A DNA stretch of 6,353 nt, taken from positions 1 to 6,353 of the forward strand of contig JAGDVW010000029.1 of the NCBI GenBank assembly GCA_023255835.1, in the 5' to 3' direction. Origin of the DNA: Candidatus Acetothermia bacterium (GTDB lineage: Bacteria > Bipolaricaulota > Bipolaricaulia > Bipolaricaulales > Bipolaricaulaceae). Positions 1-5,601 of the stretch are shown here, in pieces. The translations under genes were made by a program, and so were the position numbers. How positions within the stretch are numbered: the stretch's first letter is position 1; each line of letters opens with the position of its first letter. The notes under the pieces are model-generated. The model saw only the letters and a list, made by a program, of their open reading frames with translations. It searched no databases and was not told the DNA's origin.

Positions 1-1
1 C

Positions 2-2062
2 ATCCGCCGGGCTGGGCTTGAAGAAATCGAGGAGATATCCACGCCCCCGTCAGGACTGGGGATCAACCCCGGCGAGCGCCTAACGCAGAAAGTCTGGGTG
101 GCAGATCGGGACTACAACGGAAGCAATGTCCAGATCACCCACATCTACGTGAGGAACTTGGGAACCGCGGAGACCGCGGACATCGCGGGGTTCACGGTGT
201 GGGTGGGCACCACCCAGGTCCGCTCCGGTTGGCCGTCGGGGGTCGACTTCCGCACAGGCGGCTGGATCGAGGTCAGCGCTACCACTGTCGCCGACGAAAA
301 GGAAGCGACCATCACCATCGAGTACCGGGTGTCGCCCCTGGCCACCACCGGCCGGACCATCCGACCAGAGGTCCGGGTGGGGAGCGCAGAACCGCCGGTG
401 TCTTCCCCCCCAAGCCCACCTACTTACGCCACCGAGGCGGTCACTTATCCGGAGACGGTGACCATTTACCCCGCGGGGTTTGAGGTGGTGGAGAACATCG
501 CCATCGATCCGCGCACGGTCTACTCCACCCAGCGGTTTGTGGCCCAAAAGATCAAGCTCGAGGACAAGGATACCAATACAGCTGGGGTCACCATCACCCG
601 GGTTCGGGTGAAGAACGTGGGCACAGCCAGCGACACCCAGTTCGTCAAGCTCGAGGTGCGGCTTGCCGGAGAGAATGGGGCCCTTCTCGGGGAAACCACA
701 AACCTCACGGAATTCCGCACCTCTGGGGTGTCCATCACCCCCACCGCCAACAACACCGTGGCCGACGATGCCACGGTGGAGGTTTGGATTTGGATCACCC
801 TCGCCGGCCCTGACAAGACCGTGGCCGGCCGGACCGTACGCCTGGAGACCACTTTCTCTTACACCGAGGGCACCATGAGCGGCGATACAGCGGCCCTGCG
901 AGGCACCACCTTCGACATCGGCGTCAACAACCCGCCGGTGATCCAAGACTTCACCTGGACTCCAGCCAATCCCCAATACGGCCAGGATGTCACCTTCACC
1001 CCAGGGACGATCACCGACCCCGATGGCGATGCCATCGTCTACTCCAAATGGGATTTCGGCGAGGGGGCAGATCCGCGGTACGTAGAGCGGAACGGGCCCC
1101 CGGAGACGGCCAAGACCAAGTACCCCGACGGCGGCACGTTCAATGTCACCCTCCTTGTGCGGGACGCAAAAGGATTGGAAGGCACAAAGACCAAAACGAT
1201 CACCGTGTCCCTGCGCCCTAATACCCCGCCCACGGTGGATTTCACCTGGTCCCCCGCGGAACCGGCCGCCGGACAACCCGTGACCTTTACCCCTAAGGTC
1301 ACCGATCCCGACGTGCCCTCCGATGCGCCGTTCACCTACTCCTGGAGCTTTGGGGCCAACGCCACGCCTTCCACCTCCACCGCGGAAAGCCCCACGGTGA
1401 CATTCAACGCCGCCGGAACATACACCGTGCGGCTGGAGGTCACCGACCGCCGCGGAGCCAAGGGGAGCAAGGAGAAGACCGTGACCGTTTCCCCTCCCCC
1501 GCAGCAACTGCCGACCGTGACGGCCTTAGCGGCCAACCCCGCCTACCCCGCGGCGGGGCAAACGGTGACCTTCACCGCCACCGCCTCCGCCCCCGCCAAC
1601 GACCCGGTGACCGAGTGGGAGTGGAATTTTGGCGACAACACCCCCGTCCAAAAAACCCTAGAGAACACGGTGACCCACGTTTACCAAAACGCTGGAACCT
1701 ACACGGTGAGCGTGCGGGCGAAAAACAATGCCGGATGGAGCGCGGCGCGGACCCTCCAGATCGTGGTGCATCCCGCGGGTGTGGAGTTCGGCGCGGTCAT
1801 CCTCGATAACCCAGCCAGCACCCAGTGCCGAATCCAAATCTTCGCCCCAGCTGGGGCCACGGACCTCAAGATCACCATCCTCGATCAGGCCGGCCGCCCC
1901 GTCGTCCGGGAAAAATCCGTGCCCTTGGGCACCTTCACCTGGGATCTCCGCGGCGACAACGGCCAGCCCGTCCCCAATGGGCTCTACCTCATGTACGTGA
2001 CGGCCAAGGTGGGCGAAGAGATCAAACGCACCGAGATTTACAAGATCCTCGTGCGGAGGTAA
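2..2062 (+). CDS. PKD-repeat surface protein with C-terminal FlgD/T9SS-like Ig domain (5' end outside window)
   Basis: The frame is open from base 2 to the TAA at 2060-2062 (686 visible residues), so the true start lies upstream. The GTG at 98 is a poor start because the 32 codons before it align with an internal repeat. Visible domains: an unrecognised beta-rich unit at about 21-130; a second copy at about 165-307 (both carry a QK...D-D...VRNLGTA/VKNVGTA core and a later FRT-G...GRT-R block); PKD domains at about 310-404, 407-497 and 502-590, with the typical W-[DSN]-FG motif (WDFGEG, WSFGAN, WNFGDN) and GTY/GTF-TV strands; and an Ig-like domain at about 594-686 with WDLRGDNGQPVPNGLY and a final KILVRR. 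The last resembles FlgD-like Ig domains and type IX secretion sorting domains. PKD domains are usually extracellular binding or spacer modules, so an exported adhesin- or scaffold-like protein is inferred. No catalytic domain is visible; one could lie upstream. Confidence 0.9.
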   Translation: MRRAGLEEIEEISTPPSGLGINPGERLTQKVWVADRDYNGSNVQITHIYVRNLGTAETADIAGFTVWVGTTQVRSGWPSGVDFRTGGWIEVSATTVADEKEATITIEYRVSPLATTGRTIRPEVRVGSAEPPVSSPPSPPTYATEAVTYPETVTIYPAGFEVVENIAIDPRTVYSTQRFVAQKIKLEDKDTNTAGVTITRVRVKNVGTASDTQFVKLEVRLAGENGALLGETTNLTEFRTSGVSITPTANNTVADDATVEVWIWITLAGPDKTVAGRTVRLETTFSYTEGTMSGDTAALRGTTFDIGVNNPPVIQDFTWTPANPQYGQDVTFTPGTITDPDGDAIVYSKWDFGEGADPRYVERNGPPETAKTKYPDGGTFNVTLLVRDAKGLEGTKTKTITVSLRPNTPPTVDFTWSPAEPAAGQPVTFTPKVTDPDVPSDAPFTYSWSFGANATPSTSTAESPTVTFNAAGTYTVRLEVTDRRGAKGSKEKTVTVSPPPQQLPTVTALAANPAYPAAGQTVTFTATASAPANDPVTEWEWNFGDNTPVQKTLENTVTHVYQNAGTYTVSVRAKNNAGWSAARTLQIVVHPAGVEFGAVILDNPASTQCRIQIFAPAGATDLKITILDQAGRPVVREKSVPLGTFTWDLRGDNGQPVPNGLYLMYVTAKVGEEIKRTEIYKILVRR
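2055..2059 (+). promoter_or_regulatory. Shine-Dalgarno GGAGG for the barrel gene, overlapping the upstream gene's end
   Basis: GGAGG lies 5 nt before the ATG at 2065, inside the last codons of the PKD protein gene. It fixes the start of the barrel gene and implies coupled translation, since ribosomes ending at 2062 are already on the initiation region. Confidence 0.85.
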
Positions 2063-2064
2063 CC

Positions 2065-2856
2065 ATGCGCAGAGTCATTTTGGCGTTGGGTTTGGTGCTC
2101 GTGAGCATGGGGGGATTTGCTCAGGTCTCGCTTTTCGATATGGGCCTGGGCGCCCGGGCCATGGGCCTGGGCGGGGCCTATGCCGCCCTGGCCGCGGGCG
2201 CGGAGGGGCTCCTCTATAACCCGGCGGGGCTGGCCCAGATCCGCGGGATCAATGTGGATTCCACGGTCCTCGCCGGCTGGGTGGCCGCAGGGTACGTGGG
2301 CGCGGCCCTGCCTAGTTTCGGCGCGGGCCTCGGCTACCTTGGGACCTCCGCCGGGGAAAACCTCGGCTATTCCCAGCTCGGCTTTCTCGCCGGCTTCGGC
2401 CTGGACCTCCGAAACCTCGGCTTCCCCCTCCTGGGCGGGGTGGCCCTCCGCTACCAGAGCACGAACATCGCTGGTGAGGGCTCTTCTTCGTTGGGCTTGG
2501 ATATCGGCGTCCTCGGCCGTTTTTCCTCGCCGTTTGGGGAGCTGCGCGCCGCCTTGGTCATCCGGGAGCTCTCCTTCGGCGGGCTTTCCCCGGAGTTCGT
2601 CCTCGCGGGAGCCTGGCTGAGCCCGTTCGGGGTGTTGGCCAGCCTGGACCTGACCTCGGAATATGTGGCCCTGGGCCTCGGCTGGTCGGCTCTGGGCGCG
2701 TTCGAGATCCGCGCGGGGCTTCGGCAAGAAGGTGGTCTGCTCCGGATCGCCCTCGGCCTGGGCGCAAGCTTCGGGAATTACCGGGTGGACTACGCCCTCT
2801 TCACCCACCCCCTCCTTTCCCCTTCCCACCGCTTCGGATTCGGAGTGAGGTTCTGA
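2065..2856 (+). CDS. Outer-membrane beta-barrel protein, PorV/PorQ/FadL-like
   Basis: A 263-residue protein. Residues 1-20 form a signal peptide (two Arg, a hydrophobic core, then GFA-Q). The mature N terminus carries the signature GARAMGLGGAYAALA (29-43) followed by GLLYNPAGLA (48-57), typical of PorV/PorQ and related FadL-like barrels. The rest is alternating Gly/Leu/aromatic strands, with a closing segment YRVDYALFTHPL...HRFGFGVRF that ends in Phe, the usual BamA-recognised C terminus. At 263 residues it is shorter than Bacteroidetes PorV (nearer 400). The ATG is chosen for the GGAGG 5 nt upstream and the clean signal peptide; the same frame is open further upstream, but that part is a shadow of the preceding gene. 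It begins two bases after the PKD protein's stop, so the two are co-transcribed. A part in exporting or anchoring that partner is inferred from context only. Confidence 0.85.
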   Translation: MRRVILALGLVLVSMGGFAQVSLFDMGLGARAMGLGGAYAALAAGAEGLLYNPAGLAQIRGINVDSTVLAGWVAAGYVGAALPSFGAGLGYLGTSAGENLGYSQLGFLAGFGLDLRNLGFPLLGGVALRYQSTNIAGEGSSSLGLDIGVLGRFSSPFGELRAALVIRELSFGGLSPEFVLAGAWLSPFGVLASLDLTSEYVALGLGWSALGAFEIRAGLRQEGGLLRIALGLGASFGNYRVDYALFTHPLLSPSHRFGFGVRF

Positions 2857-2874
2857 GGAAGACCCCTCACCCCC

Positions 2875-2906
2875 GCCCTCTCCCCAAGGGGAGGGGGTTT
2901 CTTTTT
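2875..2906 (+). terminator. Intrinsic terminator after the surface-protein operon
   Basis: The left arm at 2875-2885 (GCCCTCTCCCC) pairs with the right arm at 2888-2898 (GGGGAGGGGGT) around a tiny AA turn, with two G-T wobbles. A T-rich run TTTCTTTTT (2898-2906) follows on the plus strand. It starts 18 bp after the barrel stop. There is no T tract on the minus-strand side, so it should stop plus-strand transcription only and not the convergent kinase gene. The arm sequence, with the CCCCTCACCCC just before it, resembles a GC-rich palindrome repeated between genes in many bacterial genomes. Confidence 0.75.
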
Positions 2907-2917
2907 GCGCGGGAAAT

Positions 2918-4372
2918 TTACTCGTTGTGGGGGATTTGCAGGGTGCTTCCGCCGATGAACTCCCGCACGAGGTGGTCGCCGGGGATGAGGGCGTAATCCT
3001 GGACCTCCCAGCTCGTGAGCCCGGCGATCTGGGAAAGGAGGTTCGTGATCCGCCGGTAGCGGATCTGGGCATCCAAAAAGGAGCTATAAGGAGCGAGCTC
3101 CTCGGGCCTGGGCCAAATCCCGTCCGGCACGAAGAAGGGTTTCAGGACCGGCAAATCGAAGGGCATCCCCCCTTGGATCATGTGGTCCGCCAGGCCCATG
3201 AGGGGGATGATGGAGAAAAGCTCCCCGGCCCGCACATAATGCCAGTGAAGCAGGGTGTGCAGCGGCGGATGATTCCTATGGGTCGCATCCCGAAGCATCC
3301 GCCGCAGCAGCCGCACATCGGTGAATTGGGTGAGCCTCCCCGTGGTGCCATCCCCCTCATACAACATGTTCGCCGCCTCGATGTACACCCGGAACATGTT
3401 CTCCCTGGGGATCCCGGCGGTGAGGGGCGGATAAAAACCATGGAGGCAATCCAAAAGGAGGATCTGATCCTTCCTCAACCGCACGGGCTTCGTCCCCACG
3501 TGTTTCCCTTCCTTGAAGCTGTAGATGGGCTTCTCGATGGTCTGCCCATCCAAAAGGGCCCGCAGATGTTGGTTGATCCGCTGAATATCCAAGGCCTCGG
3601 GCGTTTCGAAGTTCCGGTCGTTGAGCCAGTCCGTGGGGTGCTCTACCACCGGCCAGAAATAGTCGTCCAGGTTGAGCATGAGGAAGTGGAGGCCCTCCCG
3701 CTCCAGGCGTTGGGTGAGCTTCACCGTGGTGGTGGTCTTTCCCGAGGAGGAGGGGCCGGAGATCCAGATCATCCGGATCTCGTCGCCCGCCTCCAGGCGC
3801 TGCATAACCTTTTTGGCCGCCTCGTCCAGGGAGCGCTCGTAGCGTTCGGTGGCGGCCTCGATCAATTCTTTGAGCCTCCCTGTGCGGACGATCTCGTTCA
3901 GGCCCTCCACGGTATCGCAGCCGTGGGCCCGGTTCCACTGGAGTGTTTCCTCGTGGAATTTCGTGGGATAGCCGTTCCCCACGAATTGGTCCATGGTGAT
4001 GGCTCCGGCCCGCACCCAATACTTCCCCCACCGCCAGCACTCGTAGGCATCGGCCACGGTCACCAGGCCGAAGCTGCGAAGAACATGCAAAACCGTGTCC
4101 TGGATCTCCTCGATGGTGGGCGGGAAATTGGCGATCCAGTGCCGGGGATCGCGGTTGAGGGTGATCACCACCACATCGGAGAGGAACTCCGCGATGTGCT
4201 CATCATCGCCGAACATGAAGAGCTTATCGTTTATGCCGGGGAGGAGATCCTGGGCAAACCCGCCCACCGAGCGGGCCGCCCGCAGGATGGCGTTGAGGAT
4301 CCGGCCCTGGTCGAAGGGAACAAGAGAGCGATCGCGCTTTTGGACCTTGCGGATCCTGTTCTGAACGATCAC
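2918..4372 (-). CDS. ATP-cone/uridine-kinase-like fusion kinase (P-loop, PRK/URK superfamily)
   Basis: A 484-residue cytosolic protein. Residues about 6-113 are an ATP-cone: KVQKRD-x-LVPFD, R24-I25...A28-I29, then PPTIEEIQDTV...VADAYECWR, as in ribonucleotide reductase and NrdR regulatory domains. Residues 114-200 are a helical, charged linker. The kinase domain (about 200-484) has Walker A GPSSSGKTT (206-214), LDDYF (235-239), ETPEALDI (256-263), a Walker-B-like ILLLDCLHG (304-312, Asp where relatives often have Glu), an Arg-rich lid TDVRLLRRMLRD (351-362) and the C-terminal block REFIGGS (470-476). This matches uridine kinase-related proteins of the type that usually carry an N-terminal TGS/threonyl-tRNA-synthetase-like region, which is absent here. 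Transfer of ATP phosphate to a small metabolite is expected; uridine is only the family label. GTG 4372 is the first possible start after an in-frame TAA at 4384-4382. Confidence 0.85.
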   Translation of the reverse strand: MIVQNRIRKVQKRDRSLVPFDQGRILNAILRAARSVGGFAQDLLPGINDKLFMFGDDEHIAEFLSDVVVITLNRDPRHWIANFPPTIEEIQDTVLHVLRSFGLVTVADAYECWRWGKYWVRAGAITMDQFVGNGYPTKFHEETLQWNRAHGCDTVEGLNEIVRTGRLKELIEAATERYERSLDEAAKKVMQRLEAGDEIRMIWISGPSSSGKTTTTVKLTQRLEREGLHFLMLNLDDYFWPVVEHPTDWLNDRNFETPEALDIQRINQHLRALLDGQTIEKPIYSFKEGKHVGTKPVRLRKDQILLLDCLHGFYPPLTAGIPRENMFRVYIEAANMLYEGDGTTGRLTQFTDVRLLRRMLRDATHRNHPPLHTLLHWHYVRAGELFSIIPLMGLADHMIQGGMPFDLPVLKPFFVPDGIWPRPEELAPYSSFLDAQIRYRRITNLLSQIAGLTSWEVQDYALIPGDHLVREFIGGSTLQIPHNE

Positions 4373-4380
4373 AAAAACGA

Positions 4381-4386
4381 ATTATA
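4381..4386 (-). promoter_or_regulatory. Consensus -10 box (TATAAT) for a leaderless kinase transcript
   Basis: Read on the minus strand, a perfect TATAAT lies 8 nt before the GTG at 4372. Transcription starting about 7 nt downstream of the box would begin at or next to the start codon. No Shine-Dalgarno fits: the nearest GAGGAG (4398-4393) is 20 nt away. No good -35 hexamer is seen at 16-18 bp spacing (CTGGCT at 17 bp is weak). Confidence 0.6.
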
Positions 4387-4396
4387 CAGGTGCTCC

Positions 4397-4888
4397 TCAA
4401 TATAGCCAGTTGTGCTCAAGGCCGATGTAAAGGAGGGTGCGCAGGCGGGCGGCGGGGACCTCGCAGCCGGGCTGGGGCATGCTCAAGCCCCAAAGGATGC
4501 TGAGCCCACCGAAGGCGGTGAGCATGTTCCCGAAAACCCCGTAGCCCAAATAGTTCAACCATTGCCCAAATCCGATGAAGACGAAACCCGCCACCACCAA
4601 ACCCTGGCGCATGTATCGGCAGTTCCACAGTTCCCGCTGGACCTGGCCCAGGGCCCGGGACCAAACCCGCTGCTCCACCCGGGGCTTGGGATCGGCCGCA
4701 AAATCCAGGGAAACCCGGCTCACCTTCTCCAAGGGCCAGGTCATGGTCCCGCTGGCGGTGGTGAAGGAAAGGGTGGTGGCGGTCAACCCGGAAAGCCGCC
4801 CCGCAAAAGTGGTCCCATCGGAAAGGACCAGGGTATCCGCCAGGCCAGCCAAGCCCAAAACCACCACGGCCAAGAGAACCTTCCCCAT
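4397..4888 (-). CDS. Exported or membrane-associated protein of unknown function
   Basis: A 163-residue protein that I do not recognise. Residues 1-17 look like a signal peptide or N-terminal anchor (MGK, a Leu/Val core, GLA before Asp18). Residues about 19-62 form a small beta unit with the pattern LSDGTTFAGRLSGL...LSFTTASGTMTWPLEKVSRV, like the short SH3/Sm-like modules of many exported proteins ('L-DG-x-x-x-G-x-L ... G-x-x-x-W-P-x-x-x-V'). A charged stretch (65-95) follows, then a hydrophobic region at about 96-136 that could form two membrane segments. The last 25 residues are polar and include LLYIGLEHNWLY. ATG 4888 is supported by GGAGG 6 nt upstream (TGGAGGGAAGCG). It is first in a minus-strand pair; its TGA at 4399-4397 lies 24 bp before the kinase GTG. 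Its role is unknown; a functional link to the kinase is not shown. Confidence 0.75.
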   Translation of the reverse strand: MGKVLLAVVVLGLAGLADTLVLSDGTTFAGRLSGLTATTLSFTTASGTMTWPLEKVSRVSLDFAADPKPRVEQRVWSRALGQVQRELWNCRYMRQGLVVAGFVFIGFGQWLNYLGYGVFGNMLTAFGGLSILWGLSMPQPGCEVPAARLRTLLYIGLEHNWLY

Positions 4889-4983
4889 CGCTTCCCTCCA
4901 TTTTCCAAAATACCGGGAAAAGAAAGGCGATCCTGGTCAACTGGGGCATGCCCTGGCCGCGTGTGTCCCGGTAGAATTCGGAT
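4889..4983. promoter_or_regulatory. Divergent promoter region with a central palindrome
   Basis: 95 bp separate the two divergent starts. Plus strand: TAGAAT (4972-4977) preceded by CCCGG. Minus strand: TATTTT (4912-4907) preceded by the same CCCGG, so CCCGGTA and TACCGGG form a 7-bp inverted repeat (4911-4917 and 4967-4973). GGGCATGCCC (4944-4953) is a perfect 10-bp palindrome between them, a possible operator. The minus-strand gene also has GGAGG (4898-4894) 18 nt from its hexamer region. Good -35 boxes are lacking: a minus-strand TTGACC (4940-4935) is 22 bp from TATTTT, too far for a normal spacer. Confidence 0.5.
4972..4977 (+). promoter_or_regulatory. -10 box (TAGAAT) for a leaderless phosphoesterase transcript
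   Basis: TAGAAT matches five of six bases of the -10 consensus and ends 6 nt before the GTG at 4984, so transcription would begin at the start codon. No Shine-Dalgarno precedes this GTG. The TAG of the box is itself the in-frame stop that bounds the gene upstream. Confidence 0.55.
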
Positions 4984-5601
4984 GTGCTAATTTTGGCAGT
5001 GGGAGATGAGGTGAGCCCCACGTTGGAGCGGGCGGTCCTTTCCGAATCCTTCCCGAAGGTGGGGCTAGTCCTCTCTTGTGGGGATCTTCCCTACGATTAT
5101 TTGGAGTTTTTGGTGGACGCGGTGGGCGCGCCCCTTTTGTACGTGCGGGGAAACCACGATCGCCCGGTGGAGACGGAGGAAAGGTTGATTCGCGCTCCCC
5201 AGGGCTGTGTGGACGTGGACGGGAAGGTGGTGGAGGTGGGGGGCCTCATCGTCCTGGGCTTGGGCGGGAGCCGCCGTTATTCCCAAAAGGGGGAGAATCA
5301 GTACACGGAGGGGGAGATGCGCCGCCGGGCGTTCCGGCTTTTCCCAAAACTTTGGTGGAACAGGCACCGCAAGGGCCGGGCTTTGGACATCCTCCTCACC
5401 CACGCCCCGCCCCGGGGGATCCACGACGCCGCCGACCCCGCCCACCAGGGGTTCGAAACCTTTTCGGCCCTGATTCGGCGCTGGAAACCCAAGCTCCACC
5501 TCCATGGCCACACCCCGCCCCGGCCCGGCCTTCCCACGGAAACGGTGCTCGACTCCACCCGCATCATCCACGTCCGCGGGTTCCGCCTCCTGGAGCTCTG
5601 A
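4984..5601 (+). CDS. Calcineurin-like metallophosphoesterase with altered metal-1 ligands
   Basis: A 205-residue cytosolic protein of the calcineurin-like phosphoesterase superfamily, which hydrolyses phosphoesters with a two-metal centre. Visible motifs: I LAVGDEV (D8, with Val10 where DxH has His); II SCGDLPY (D34, with Tyr37 in the GDxxY position used by purple acid phosphatases); III RGNHD (N57, H58); IV LLTHAPP (H140); V LHGHTPP (H176, with Pro178 in place of the second His of GHxH). D8, D34, N57, H140 and H176 are kept, so the metal-2 site looks intact, while both His ligands of metal 1 are missing. Other blocks: GLGGSRRYS, NQYTEGEMRRR and THAPPRGIHDAAD. Substrate unknown. GTG 4984 is chosen because motif I begins at residue 3 and an in-frame TAG lies at 4972. 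The TGA overlaps the next gene's ATG, so the two form an operon. Confidence 0.9.
   Translation: MLILAVGDEVSPTLERAVLSESFPKVGLVLSCGDLPYDYLEFLVDAVGAPLLYVRGNHDRPVETEERLIRAPQGCVDVDGKVVEVGGLIVLGLGGSRRYSQKGENQYTEGEMRRRAFRLFPKLWWNRHRKGRALDILLTHAPPRGIHDAADPAHQGFETFSALIRRWKPKLHLHGHTPPRPGLPTETVLDSTRIIHVRGFRLLEL
5592..5595 (+). promoter_or_regulatory. Shine-Dalgarno GGAG for the ParB-like gene
   Basis: GGAG lies 5 nt before the ATG at 5601, inside the end of the phosphoesterase gene. With the TGATG stop/start overlap it supports this start and coupled translation. Confidence 0.7.

Noticed and set aside
98..100. GTG as start of the PKD protein
   Set aside because: The frame is open to the left edge and the 32 codons before it match the internal domain repeat; no signal peptide or SD is found here.
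80..1507. Long minus-strand open frame (475 codons) opposite the PKD protein
   Set aside because: Low-complexity Gly/Arg/His-rich translation with no recognisable motif; it mirrors the PKD gene, whose domains are clear. Long antisense frames are expected in GC-rich coding DNA.
2038..3072. Minus-strand frame of 344 codons across the barrel gene and terminator
   Set aside because: It crosses a terminator and two real genes on different strands, and its translation is low-complexity.
4393..4398. GAGGAG as Shine-Dalgarno for the kinase
   Set aside because: It is 20 nt from the GTG at 4372, too far, and an in-frame TAA precludes an earlier start.
2927..4405. Long plus-strand open frame (492 codons) opposite the kinase
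   Set aside because: It lies exactly antisense to a gene with Walker A, lid and ATP-cone motifs; its own translation shows no domain.
4935..4940. Minus-strand TTGACC as a -35 box
   Set aside because: It is 22 bp from TATTTT and has no better hexamer at 16-18 bp; it may be chance.
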